The position numbers and the translations under genes are program-made. The notes under the pieces were generated by a model that was not told the origin of the DNA, ran no database searches, and worked only from the letters and a program-made list of their open reading frames with translations. Below are positions 32,987 to 40,917 of a DNA stretch of 64,000 bases, in pieces (the stretch's first letter is position 1; every line of letters starts with the position of its first letter). Origin of the DNA: Paenibacillus_F sp047238265 (GTDB taxonomy: Bacteria > Bacillota > Bacilli > Paenibacillales > NBRC-103111); assembly GCF_047238265.1 (NCBI RefSeq), contig NZ_JBDFMM010000001.1, positions 4,588,001-4,652,000 of the forward strand, given 5' to 3'.

Positions 32987-34546
32987 TCACTTAAACTTCC
33001 CTTCATCCGCAATCCTGCCGATTCCCTCCGACGCGATTTCACGCGACCGTTCTATAATTCCCGCCGGCATTCCCAGCTTCTGCGCGATCAGAAACGCATA
33101 GCTCCGGCCGGCCTCTCCTATGCGCAGCCGGTAGAGGGGTTGAAGCGTTGCCGGGTCAAACTCCATCCGGGCATTCTCAAAGCCTTCCGCCGCTTCCGCG
33201 AAATTTTTGATTTCGTTAAAATGGGTCGTTACCGCCACCGTCGCTCCCCTCCGCTGAAGCTCTTCCAGGATGGCCACCGACAGTGCGACTCCTTCGCCGG
33301 GATCGGTTCCCGTCGCCATTTCGTCGATAAGGACCAGTGTCGACCGGTCGGCGCTCTCCAGAATCTCCATCATGTTTCGGATATGAGCCGAAAACGTGCT
33401 GAGGTTATTTTCAAGACTCTGACCGTCTCCGATATCTACGGCTATTTGCGTAAATACGGCCAAGGTACTCCCTTCCGCGGCAGGTACGAGCAGACCCGAC
33501 TGGGCCATCAGCGTCAGAAGTCCGACGGTTTTGAGCGTGAGCGTTTTTCCGCCCGTGTTGGGCCCGGTTATAATCAGGGAATTGTAGGCTCCCCCGATGA
33601 TAAAATGCAGGGGCACCATCCGGTTTCCCAGCAGCGGATGCCGCGCTTCGCGGAGATCGATTCTGCCATCCCCGCTTAATTTTACGCTCGCCCCCCCGAT
33701 TTCCAGACCGTACTTCGCTTTTGCAAACAAAAAATCATAAATACCGACCTGCTCGACGTTTTTGCAGAAAGCGTCTCTGTTCTCTTCCATCATGGCCGTC
33801 AGCTCGCTCAAAATTTTCATTTCTTCGTCGGCTTCTTCCCTTCGCAGAAAAGAAAGCTGGCTTTGAAGCTCCACGATCTCGTGAGGCTCCATATACACGG
33901 TTTGGCCGCTTGCCGACTCATCCAGTACCGACCCCTTTACCATCTTCCGGTGCTCCTTCTTAATCGGCAGCACATAGTGTCCTCCCCGCATGCTGATCAG
34001 GTTTTCCTGCATAATCGACCGGTATCTGTTAGCCAGAGAAGCCAGCTTGCTTTTAAGCCGTTCTTCGGCGGTCGCCTTTTTTTTGCGGATTTTCGCCAGC
34101 TCCTTGCTCGCCGTATCCAAAATCGCTCCGCTGCGGATACACCGTTCGATCTCTGCCTGCAGCGCGGGGAGGTCGTTCATATCGGCCGCGTACATGTTTA
34201 CCAGCGGAGCGGCTTGCGCGTGAGACCTCATATAGCGGATAAGCTGGGTGCAGCTGTACAGAAACTGTCCGATATCGGAAAAATTCCGCTCACTGAATAC
34301 ATAGCCCGATCCGAGCAGATCGAGAATGTCCCGTATGCCTTCAAGGGAGGGAATGGGAGCTCCCCGGCCTTGTTCCAGAAGCTTTTTCGCTTGCTCCGTC
34401 TCGTCGAGACTGCTGCGGATATCCTCTTTCCGGGTCATGGGCACCATATTCTCGATCCGTTCTTTTCCCAAATAAGAAAGGGCATATTCCATCACATTCT
34501 GTTTAATGATCTCGTAGTTCAGCCGTTTATACGTGTTTGGATTCAT
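32987..34546 (-). CDS. MutS2-like DNA-binding ATPase without Smr domain
   Basis: 519 residues. The N-terminal core/lever helices (FSDIGQFLYSCTQLIRYMRS...) lead into a MutS-type ATPase with GPNTGGKTLTLKTVGLLTLMA (Walker A), ADRSTLVLIDEMATGTDPGEG (Walker B) and VTTHFNEIK. The clamp/connector resembles MutS2 (LPIKKEHRKMVKGSVLDESASGQTVYMEP). MutS2 proper is about 780 residues and ends in a nuclease-type Smr domain; this protein stops right after the ATPase. It is therefore a short paralogue whose role (recombination, ribosome rescue or other) cannot be told. The ATG at 34546 follows AAAGGAGAG. Its leader holds two terminators. Confidence 0.88.
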   Translation of the reverse strand: MNPNTYKRLNYEIIKQNVMEYALSYLGKERIENMVPMTRKEDIRSSLDETEQAKKLLEQGRGAPIPSLEGIRDILDLLGSGYVFSERNFSDIGQFLYSCTQLIRYMRSHAQAAPLVNMYAADMNDLPALQAEIERCIRSGAILDTASKELAKIRKKKATAEERLKSKLASLANRYRSIMQENLISMRGGHYVLPIKKEHRKMVKGSVLDESASGQTVYMEPHEIVELQSQLSFLRREEADEEMKILSELTAMMEENRDAFCKNVEQVGIYDFLFAKAKYGLEIGGASVKLSGDGRIDLREARHPLLGNRMVPLHFIIGGAYNSLIITGPNTGGKTLTLKTVGLLTLMAQSGLLVPAAEGSTLAVFTQIAVDIGDGQSLENNLSTFSAHIRNMMEILESADRSTLVLIDEMATGTDPGEGVALSVAILEELQRRGATVAVTTHFNEIKNFAEAAEGFENARMEFDPATLQPLYRLRIGEAGRSYAFLIAQKLGMPAGIIERSREIASEGIGRIADEGKFK

Positions 34547-34576
34547 CGGTGGTCTATCTCTCCTTTTAATGGGTAA

Positions 34577-34617
34577 TAAAAAAAGACGAAGAATGAGCAT
34601 GCTCATTCTCCGCCTTG
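34577..34617 (-). terminator. Second leader terminator, just before the MutS2-like gene
   Basis: Minus-strand stem AGAATGAGC / GCTCATTCT extended by GGCG/CGTC pairs, then seven U. It lies about 30 bases before the ATG, and no promoter is visible between it and the gene, so expression needs read-through. Confidence 0.85.
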
Positions 34618-34644
34618 TGGGTAACCGGCTTTACGGGAGCTAAC

Positions 34645-34881
34645 TAAAAAACCGTGCTTTTAAGAAAGCACGGAATAAGCTCAAAGCCGGGTATGCACCT
34701 GGGGCGATGATTGATTTCCGCTGTTCTTAACTAATCCACTGGAATCCGGTACGCACAACAAAATAAACATCGCTTTAAACGACATTTGACCTGCGCGATA
34801 CGTGTTCGAACTCCGGTTATGGAATTTGTTTAGTTAAGAACGGACACCGACATCAAAATTTCCCCTTTTTGTAAGAAGTTA
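34645..34881 (-). ncRNA. Structured leader RNA or independent ncRNA, unknown family
   Basis: From a strong promoter the minus-strand RNA would start near 34881 and end at a terminator (CCGTGCTTT / AAAGCACGG, U6 at 34650-34645). The middle folds into a long rod: TTCTTAACTAA pairs with TTAGTTAAGAA, flanked by TCCG/CGGA, then opens into an internal bubble of 11 to 13 bases each side, then closes again with CCGG/CCGG and CGAACA/TGTGCG. A further arm CCGGCTTT pairs with AAAGCCGG beyond the terminator. No T-box, SAM, TPP, lysine, purine, FMN or cyclic di-GMP core is present. The rod with a central bubble recalls 6S RNA, but I could not match its sequence. Confidence 0.55.
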
Positions 34882-34887
34882 TCTCTT

Positions 34888-34916
34888 ATTATAGCCAGCG
34901 CCCGGTGCCGAGTCAA
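34888..34916 (-). promoter_or_regulatory. Strong sigma-A promoter of the leader RNA
   Basis: Minus strand TTGACT (34916-34911), 17 bases, TATAAT (34893-34888): five of six and six of six matches. It drives the structured RNA and, by read-through, the MutS2-like gene. Confidence 0.88.
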
Positions 34917-35021
34917 TACGAGTGCCGCCCGAAAAAACAGCCCGGACCGATTCAACCCGGAATCGTGAGGGTAAGAATGTCTTGTAACATTATACTAACC
35001 TTATACAAGGAGGCGTTAACG

Positions 35022-35375
35022 ATGACAGAACACAATCATATGGTTGACAAAAACGGAACTTTGGATACAGGTAAAGTGAATGATGTCATGAATCGCATGG
35101 ATGCTGGTGAGAAAGATCAGATTCTTAAAAACTTCGAAGAATTTAAATCCTACCTGGGAAGCCGCGTTCACTTGGGCGAAAGTCTCGGCCTTGGCGAAGA
35201 GCAGCTCGCAAAAACGGCTGAGAAAGTGGCAGGCTACCTGGCCGCTCACGAGGAGCCTCGCAACGCGGAAGAAAATCTGCTTAGAGAGCTGTGGAACGTA
35301 GGCCGCGACGAAGAGCGCCACATGCTTGCCCACATGCTCGTCCGCCTGGCTCAAAAAGCGAACAAAGCAAACTGA
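35022..35375 (+). CDS. DUF3243 family protein (YmfJ-like)
   Basis: 117 residues, soluble. ILKNFEEFKSYLGSRVHLGESLGLGEEQL, AEKVAGYLAAHEEPRNAEENLLRELWNVGRDEERHMLAHMLVRL matches the core of B. subtilis YmfJ (DNFEQWKDFLGDRL...ADYLAKQVDPKN.EEKVLRDLWKVADEEEQH). About 30 extra N-terminal residues precede that core. Function unknown. AAGGAGG lies eight bases before the ATG at 35022. Own terminator. Confidence 0.88.
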   Translation: MTEHNHMVDKNGTLDTGKVNDVMNRMDAGEKDQILKNFEEFKSYLGSRVHLGESLGLGEEQLAKTAEKVAGYLAAHEEPRNAEENLLRELWNVGRDEERHMLAHMLVRLAQKANKAN

Positions 35376-35407
35376 TTGGCGCGCCCTTTGCCGGAAGGGC
35401 ACACACA

Positions 35408-35457
35408 TAAAAACCCTCTGTTTGTCCTTATGTATATAAGGAGGAACAGAGGGTTTT
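35408..35457. terminator. Bidirectional terminator between DUF3243 and yutD
   Basis: Stem AAAACCCTCTGTT / AACAGAGGGTTTT with inner CCTTAT/ATAAGG; T-runs on both strands. Confidence 0.9.
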
Positions 35458-35475
35458 GCTTTTCTCCAGCCGGTA

Positions 35476-36357
35476 TTATTCGGAAGATTCCGGGCCCGCG
35501 GGCGGAGCCGGATTTTGGACAGCTTGGGAAGGCTTAGGACGGTTGTTGTTCTGGTTGTTGTTCTGGTTGTTGTTCTGGTTGTTGTTCTGGTTGTTGTTCT
35601 GGTTGTTGTTCTGGTTGTTGTTCTGGTTGTTGTTCTGGTTGTTGTTCTGGTTGTTGTTCTGGTTGTTGTTCTGGTTGTTGTTCTGGTTGTTGTTCTGGTT
35701 GTTGTTCTGGTTGTTGTTCTGGCCTTGGCCGCCTTGCCCGCCGCTCTGCCGCTGGTTGTGCGGCTTGCCTTCGGACGAACGCTCGCCGCGCTGCTGGTCT
35801 CCGCGGGGTTGTCTCGGCGGACGAGGCTTGCCCTGCTTCTGGGAAACCTGGGCATCCGGACGGCCTCCGTCCTGCTGGCGCTGGGAGCGGTTCGAAGAAC
35901 CCCTCTGCTCCTGCCGTGATTCCCTCGCCTCCTGCTTGTTGTCCGCACGCGGCTCACGGCTGTCGCTTTTGCCCTCCCGGGACTCCTGTTTGGCTTCCGC
36001 TCTGGAAGCCCCCTGGTGTCTGGAAGGCTTGGGAGCTCCCTCCGCGGCAGCTTCTTCCTCCGTTTGTTCGGGCGGAGTATGCTTGCCCGGGAGCTTTTCA
36101 AGAATAAAATAAGCGCACCCGAAGTTGCAGTATTCGTTCAAATAATCCTGAAGATAGACAATCGAAGATTCCTTGCCCGCTTTGCTGTGATTCTCACGAA
36201 AAAATCCTCTTAGGCGCAACTGATTGTAACCCCAGTCTCCCACTATATAATCGTAGCGTTCGAGCACTTCGCTGTAACGGTCCCGGAAAACTTCCTGATT
36301 CCAACCGTTCCGGTGTTCGGTGATCAGCTCGTACGCTCTGCCTCCGATATGAATCAT
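35476..36357 (-). CDS. yutD: YutD family protein with long low-complexity (QNNN)n tail
   Basis: The first 90 residues are the YutD domain (GGRAYELITEHRNGWNQEVF, RYSEVLERYDYIVGDWGYNQLRLRGFF, IVYLQDYLNEYCNFGCAYFILEK). YutD normally ends soon after. Here about 200 residues follow: a Lys/Arg/Glu/Gln/Ser-rich stretch, then about 15 tandem QNNN units, then a Pro-rich end. The tail is disordered, prion-like in composition. The function of YutD is unknown. It lies next to lipA as in B. subtilis, which supports the assignment. The start at 36357 is preceded by GGGAGG. Confidence 0.88.
   Translation of the reverse strand: MIHIGGRAYELITEHRNGWNQEVFRDRYSEVLERYDYIVGDWGYNQLRLRGFFRENHSKAGKESSIVYLQDYLNEYCNFGCAYFILEKLPGKHTPPEQTEEEAAAEGAPKPSRHQGASRAEAKQESREGKSDSREPRADNKQEARESRQEQRGSSNRSQRQQDGGRPDAQVSQKQGKPRPPRQPRGDQQRGERSSEGKPHNQRQSGGQGGQGQNNNQNNNQNNNQNNNQNNNQNNNQNNNQNNNQNNNQNNNQNNNQNNNQNNNQNNNQNNNRPKPSQAVQNPAPPAGPESSE
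35541..35720. repeat. 12-bp tandem repeat coding the (QNNN)n tail of YutD
   Basis: Fifteen perfect or near-perfect copies of GGTTGTTGTTCT on the plus strand. The unit is a multiple of three, so copy changes keep the frame. Confidence 0.97.
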
Positions 36358-36389
36358 GTCCCAATTCCTCCCCTGTATCCCGGCGTCGG

Positions 36390-37274
36390 TTACGGAGCGG
36401 ACGTCTGTGAGGCCGATCGAACCTGCTCATGTGCATGGTACGAGCTGCGGACGAGCGGTCCGGATTCCACATGCTTGAACCCGCGCTTCATTCCTTCTTC
36501 CTTCAACAGAGCGAACTGCTCCGGCGTATAATATTTTTCTACGGCCAAATGTTTTCTGGTCGGCTGCAAGTATTGTCCGATCGTCATAATGTCACAGTCG
36601 TGACGGCGCAGATCGTCCATGGTCCGCAGGATTTCGTCCCACTCTTCGCCGACCCCGATCATGATGCTCGACTTCGTCGGAATGTCCGGGTTCATCTTCT
36701 TGGCCCGGGCCAGCAGCTCAAGGGAGCGGCTGTATTTGGCTTTGGCCCGGACGTGATCGGACATGCGTTCAACGGTCTCGATGTTGTGGTTCAAAATGTC
36801 CGGTTTCGCGTCCATCACGATCTGCAGGGAAGCTTCATCCCCCATAAAATCGGGAATCAGCACTTCCACGCTGCAGAACGGCACTTTGCTCCGCACGGCA
36901 CGGATCGTCTCGGCAAAAATCGTCGCTCCGCCGTCCTTCAGATCATCGCGCGCTACGGACGTTACAACGCAGTGTTTGAGCCCCATCTGAGCGGCGGCGT
37001 CGGCTACGCGTTCCGGCTCCTGAAGATCCAGCTCGGTCGGCAGGCCCGTTTTAACCGCGCAAAAGCGGCAGGCACGGGTACAAATATCCCCGAGGATCAT
37101 AAAGGTTGCCGTACGGTTCGCCCAGCATTCGTGAATGTTCGGGCATTTCGCTTCTTCACATACCGTGTGGAGCGTTTTGGAACGCATCATGTTTTTTAAA
37201 TCTTTAAAGTTATCGTCGGTGTTCAGTTTTATTTTCAGCCATTCCGGCTTACGCTGTAACGGTTTAGTTGCCAT
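36390..37274 (-). CDS. lipA: Lipoyl synthase
   Basis: A 294-residue radical-SAM enzyme that inserts two sulfurs into octanoyl groups. The auxiliary cluster ligands are C39, C44 and C50 (TVCEEAKCPNIHECW), and the SAM cluster motif CX3CX2C is C65, C69, C72 (GDICTRACRFCAV). IMIGVGEEWDEI and LQPTRKHLAVEKYYTPEQF are family blocks. The ATG at 37274 follows GGTGGAG; a GTG four codons earlier overlaps that site. Synteny with yutD, lytH and yunB matches B. subtilis. Confidence 0.97.
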   Translation of the reverse strand: MATKPLQRKPEWLKIKLNTDDNFKDLKNMMRSKTLHTVCEEAKCPNIHECWANRTATFMILGDICTRACRFCAVKTGLPTELDLQEPERVADAAAQMGLKHCVVTSVARDDLKDGGATIFAETIRAVRSKVPFCSVEVLIPDFMGDEASLQIVMDAKPDILNHNIETVERMSDHVRAKAKYSRSLELLARAKKMNPDIPTKSSIMIGVGEEWDEILRTMDDLRRHDCDIMTIGQYLQPTRKHLAVEKYYTPEQFALLKEEGMKRGFKHVESGPLVRSSYHAHEQVRSASQTSAP

Positions 37275-37528
37275 TGCTTGCTCCACCTTTTGTTCGCAAG
37301 GGTTGTAAGGCCTTGCGTTTTTCTTGTAACGTTCCCGATCCGAATACTTGCCAATCCATCCAAAGCAAGAAACCTGACGGAAGCCGGGCTTTTTTCATTA
37401 TAGCACGAATGGACAAACAATCCACGCCGCTTTTCTTCACTTCCGGCGGCATTTAATTGAACCCCTGCGGGATAAATCCACCAAGCCTGTACATCCTAAT
37501 GTCATCAGCACCAAAACGAGGTGATCGC

Positions 37529-38566
37529 ATGAAAGGAAATCTGCCGTCCAAAAGGCTGTTTGCAGGGTTGTTAGCGGCGTGCCTCGCGGCATGCCCCCTT
37601 ACGGTGACGGCAGCCGAGCCGGTTAAGGCCCCTCCACCGGCCGCTAATACGAAGCAAATACCGGATGCGGAACGCAAAGAACTGATGCAGAAAGTCAGTG
37701 AGATCACGGGGATACCGTGGACTCTGCTGGCGGCTGTCGACCGCTATGAATATACCATGAACAAAAGCCGCAAAAAAGACGCGCCCGAAAGGCTGATCGG
37801 CATCGACTTCCCCGAGCTGACCTGGGTCGGGATGCTTAACCCCGACCACGAAGACACCGATCCGGGAAGCATCTCCTTTTTCGGCGGCGTCGGGGTGGAC
37901 GGGTCGGGTGACGGTCTGGCCGACCGCGGCAGCGACCTTGACCGTCTGGCCTCCATGGCAAGGCTCATGCTTCGTCACGGAAAAGATCCCGAAGATATCC
38001 GCATTTCCTTGTGGGAGCATTATTCCAATACGCGCAGCGTCGAACGCATCGAACAATTTGCGGATATCTACGAAAAATTCGGCACGCTCAGCCTCCACGA
38101 GCATGCTTTTCCCCTTCCGGTCAAATCGGAATATTCCTACCGCAGCACTTGGGGAGCCAGCCGGGGCTGGGGCGGCTTCCGCATCCATGAAGGGACGGAC
38201 CTGTTCGCGGGTTACGGAGTGCCGGTACGCAGCACCGGCTACGGCGTTATAGAAGTAAAAGGCTGGAATCCGTACGGAGGCTGGCGGATCGGCATACGCG
38301 ATCTCGACAACGTTTATCATTACTACGCTCACCTGTCCGGATTCGATAAAAAAATCAAGGAAGGCGACGTTGTGGCACCCGGACAAGTCGTCGGCTGGGT
38401 CGGCAGCTCAGGCTACGGAAAACCGGGGACCTCCGGCAAATTCCCGCCCCATCTGCACTTCGGCATGTACAGGGACAGGGGCTTGGCGGATTGGCCCTTC
38501 GATCCTTATCCGTCGCTGAAGAAATGGGAGCGCGAGGAATTCAGGAAAAAAGCGGCGGGAAAATAA
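37529..38566 (+). CDS. lytH: M23 peptidase, LytH/YunA-like spore wall endopeptidase
   Basis: 345 residues with a Sec signal (residues 1-30), a helical middle (EITGIPWTLLAAVDRYEY) and a C-terminal LytM/M23 domain. Zinc ligands are in GGFRIHEGTDLFAGYG (HxxxD) and PPHLHFGMY (HxH). GYGVIEVKGWNPYGGWRIGI and YYAHLSG complete the fold. B. subtilis LytH (YunA) is a sporulation L-Ala-D-Glu endopeptidase that trims cortex peptides, and its gene neighbours lipA and yunB there too. GAGGTG precedes the ATG at 37529. Confidence 0.9.
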   Translation: MKGNLPSKRLFAGLLAACLAACPLTVTAAEPVKAPPPAANTKQIPDAERKELMQKVSEITGIPWTLLAAVDRYEYTMNKSRKKDAPERLIGIDFPELTWVGMLNPDHEDTDPGSISFFGGVGVDGSGDGLADRGSDLDRLASMARLMLRHGKDPEDIRISLWEHYSNTRSVERIEQFADIYEKFGTLSLHEHAFPLPVKSEYSYRSTWGASRGWGGFRIHEGTDLFAGYGVPVRSTGYGVIEVKGWNPYGGWRIGIRDLDNVYHYYAHLSGFDKKIKEGDVVAPGQVVGWVGSSGYGKPGTSGKFPPHLHFGMYRDRGLADWPFDPYPSLKKWEREEFRKKAAGK

Positions 38567-38572
38567 CCTTCA

Positions 38573-38596
38573 CTTCTGCTTCTGCTTCTGCTTCTG
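38573..38596. repeat. CTTCTG microrepeat (4 copies)
   Basis: Four CTTCTG units directly after the lytH stop, followed by the palindrome CCGACCGTACGGTCGG at 38616-38631. Confidence 0.9.
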
Positions 38597-38634
38597 CTCC
38601 CGCCTCCGAATCCGCCCGACCGTACGGTCGGACA

Positions 38635-38665
38635 AACAGGCCCTTCTCCGTGGAGAGGGCTTGTT
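38635..38665. terminator. Hairpin between convergent lytH and yunB
   Basis: Imperfect stem AACAGGCCCTTCTCC / GGAGAGGGCTTGTT with a two-base loop. It lacks a long U-run, so a terminator role is only likely from its position. Confidence 0.45.
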
Positions 38666-38681
38666 CTGTTCCCGGACCGGG

Positions 38682-39494
38682 CTACTCCGCTTTTTTATCC
38701 TCCGCTCCCTCGGGTTTGGACACCCCTTCCGCAGGCGCATCCGGCGGCAGCTTACCGCCGCTCCCCGCTGTAGGCTGCCCCTTGAGATTGGGAAGCGAGA
38801 TGCTCGGCGGCACCGCGTCCTTGCTCGATCCGACCGGGTTCCCCTTGTTGTCGAAATAGTACATGGGCACGTCGCCGACAACAAGCGAGTAGGAAATCGG
38901 AATTTCGGTTTCGACGATTTCCGGTTCGGAATCGAACGGAATGATGACGGAAACCTCGGCGACGATCCGGATATAGACTTCAACGAGAATCATGTTGATG
39001 CCGGCATTTTCATGCCGGGTGCTGAGGTCCACCTTGACGGCTCCGGCGGGCGTAATCCGGATCGGGATATTCGGACCGAAAGAAGCGAGAATGGCGCTTC
39101 CCATCGCCTGCCCGAGAGGAATATGTTCGGGAATCGCCGTCAGGCGGTTCAACTGGCTTTGAACGGCTCCGCGGGTTTCGGCGGTAATCCGCATATGCTC
39201 GGAATAATTAAGCATAAAGCCGGATACTTTGCCGCCGCTGTCCGTTTTCCAGTCGATCAGCTTCTCGAAATCCGTTCCTCTGGAAATCCTATCGGAAATC
39301 GCTTCATTGATGGATTCGGTGGCGATCTGCTTGATCCGCACTTTCGCCAGATTCATCAGCGGCGGCTTCAAATTCCGCTCGATGATAATAAACGACTGCA
39401 GCGAGACAAGCGTAAAAATGAGCAGCACGATGAACAGCCTTTTTTTCCAGCCTTGCTTGCGGGTAGGCCTGCTTTTCCATCTTTGCCGGATCAT
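38682..39494 (-). CDS. yunB: Sporulation protein YunB
   Basis: 270 residues with one N-terminal membrane anchor (KRLFIVLLIFTLVSLQSFIIIERNL) and a long outer domain. LMNLAKVRIKQIATESINEAI, RLTAIPEHIPLGQAMGSAILASFGPNIPIRITPAGAVKVD and VEVYIRIVAEVSVIIPFDSEPEIVETEIPISYSLVVGDVP are family blocks. YunB is a sigma-E-dependent sporulation protein of unknown mechanism. A Pro/Gly/Lys-rich tail of about 40 residues follows. Confidence 0.93.
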   Translation of the reverse strand: MIRQRWKSRPTRKQGWKKRLFIVLLIFTLVSLQSFIIIERNLKPPLMNLAKVRIKQIATESINEAISDRISRGTDFEKLIDWKTDSGGKVSGFMLNYSEHMRITAETRGAVQSQLNRLTAIPEHIPLGQAMGSAILASFGPNIPIRITPAGAVKVDLSTRHENAGINMILVEVYIRIVAEVSVIIPFDSEPEIVETEIPISYSLVVGDVPMYYFDNKGNPVGSSKDAVPPSISLPNLKGQPTAGSGGKLPPDAPAEGVSKPEGAEDKKAE

Positions 39495-39639
39495 CCGTGT
39501 TCCTCCCTGTCCTGCGGCATTACTATTACCCTATGCGGGCTCGTTTCAAAAAAGAAGGCCCTTCCCGGTTGTATGTCCCGTTCCGACAGGATATGATACA
39601 ATCAGCAATTAAATCATGGAAGCTATAACGGAGGCAGCT

Positions 39640-40128
39640 ATGCTCACTTTTGATCAAAAAATCGCCATTATGGAATCTTTCCCTGAACTGCAGCGGAAAA
39701 ACGTGTCTCTCGGACGTGTAAATTTTCATTACGAAGACAGTGCTTATGATAAAAAAACGGTCGGCTACCATTTCCATCCGAACGGAAACGGGTATATTTA
39801 TGCCGGGCAGATTGAGGGCGCCGAAACGGACGACAAGGGCCTCGTCAACATCCGGGATTACTCGGAAGAACAACTGCGCGAACTCGCCGGAGCGGCAATC
39901 CGGTCGTTAACCGCCCCTGCCGGAGCGTCCCGTCAGGCAGCAGACAAAGCCGGCTCTTCCGGCGCGGACGAACAGACATGGGAAAACGCAGACGGTCATG
40001 TGTTAACGGTCAAGCCGGAGGATGACATGTGGTTTATCCATGCGGGGCTCAATCTCGACTCCGTTTTTGAAAGTTACGAAGAAGCGGTGGAGTATCTGGA
40101 AGAGGAAGGGTTTGCGCGCAAGAAGTAG
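39640..40128 (+). CDS. Uncharacterised acidic protein (162 aa)
   Basis: I do not recognise this family. It is soluble, acidic and has no signal peptide. The first 80 residues (FPELQRKNVSLGRVNFHYED, GYHFHPNGNGYIYAGQIEG) look like a compact domain. A Ser/Ala linker follows, then a C-terminal segment ending in ESYEEAVEYLEEEGFARKK. CGGAGG lies five bases before the ATG at 39640. Divergent from yunB; its terminator is at 40271. Confidence 0.75.
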   Translation: MLTFDQKIAIMESFPELQRKNVSLGRVNFHYEDSAYDKKTVGYHFHPNGNGYIYAGQIEGAETDDKGLVNIRDYSEEQLRELAGAAIRSLTAPAGASRQAADKAGSSGADEQTWENADGHVLTVKPEDDMWFIHAGLNLDSVFESYEEAVEYLEEEGFARKK

Positions 40129-40270
40129 ATTCGGCCTTCGGTAAAACGTGTGATGGAAGTAAAGGTCTTGCGGATTGAACGGGCAAGGCGTCTATACAAG
40201 TACCGGATCGGCGGCAAGTGAAAGACTACCGTGCAGGCATATTCGTTAATCACTCCACAGCCGGAAAACC

Positions 40271-40319
40271 AAAAAAAGAAAAAGAGTTCTTCCTTGCGGA
40301 AGCGGCTCTTCTTCTTTAT
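40271..40319 (+). terminator. Intrinsic terminator, last core feature before the island
   Basis: Stem AAAGAAAAAGAG..TTCC / GGAA..CTCTTCTTCTTT, T-rich tail. Confidence 0.75.
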
Positions 40320-40340
40320 TTCGTTAAATTCAAATAAGCG

Positions 40341-40426
40341 ATGTGAGTTATATGATCATTTGAGACATAAACAGCCCATTTTAGGCTGTTTTTTTTAACA
40401 TCAATGTGAGACTGTTTATAATATCC
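40341..40426 (+). repeat. Island-end repeat, copy A (left boundary)
   Basis: About 86 bases: an outer segment containing GTTATATGATCATTTGAGAC, a small terminator-like hairpin (AACAGCC / GGCTGTT, then eight T), and an inner segment TGAGACTGTTTATAATATC. A close but diverged copy in the same orientation is at 47461, and an inverted copy lacking the hairpin is at 48303-48345. The inverted outer and inner copies lie at the two edges of the AT-rich island. Confidence 0.8.
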
Positions 40427-40917
40427 GATTGGTCAAACCTTATATTTTTATAAGATAACGTCATCTTGAGCACGACTTCCATTTGGGCAGGCTTAGGTGT
40501 TAGGGGAAAACGGCAGCATAAACCAAGGGAAGTGGAGCGGTGTTCATATGTTCAGCGCCGTCTTATGCCTTAAAACAGTGGAGTAAGAGCGAAGAGAACA
40601 TGCAATTCCTTGTCCGGAATTAAAGAACAAGAAATGGCAAATATTAATGACGTTCGCCGCGTACAGATCGATATAACTGTACATTCTTGTTCCCCTATAG
40701 GGAAACAACCGCGTTTTTGTATTGCTCTGCTTCCCTAATAAAATTGTATATCGAAAATAAAAGATAATGCTGCAAAAGCAACTCCGGATTGTTTAATGAG
40801 ATGGTTAAACTCATGTAAGTTATTCAAAAATGGAAAAAATCCCAAATTCCCAGCATCAACAAGTCGTTCAAAATATAAACGAAGCCAATTGTATATGCCG
40901 CACGTTATCATCCGAGT
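40427..40917. other. AT-rich gap inside the island edge
   Basis: About 490 bases with stops in all frames. Apart from a short palindrome TTCCCTATAGGGAA near 40690 I see no gene or RNA. It may be decayed mobile-element sequence, but nothing identifies it. Confidence 0.4.

Noticed and set aside
34645..34881. T-box leader, 6S RNA or tmRNA
   Set aside because: The T-box core (AGGGUGGNACCGCG) and tmRNA ends are missing. The fold resembles 6S RNA only in outline and no sequence match could be made, so no family name was given.
35456..36112. Leu/Phe/Trp-rich or all-Val membrane-like proteins opposite yutD
   Set aside because: They arise from the 12-bp repeat read on the other strand; yutD has conserved N-terminal sequence and a start site.
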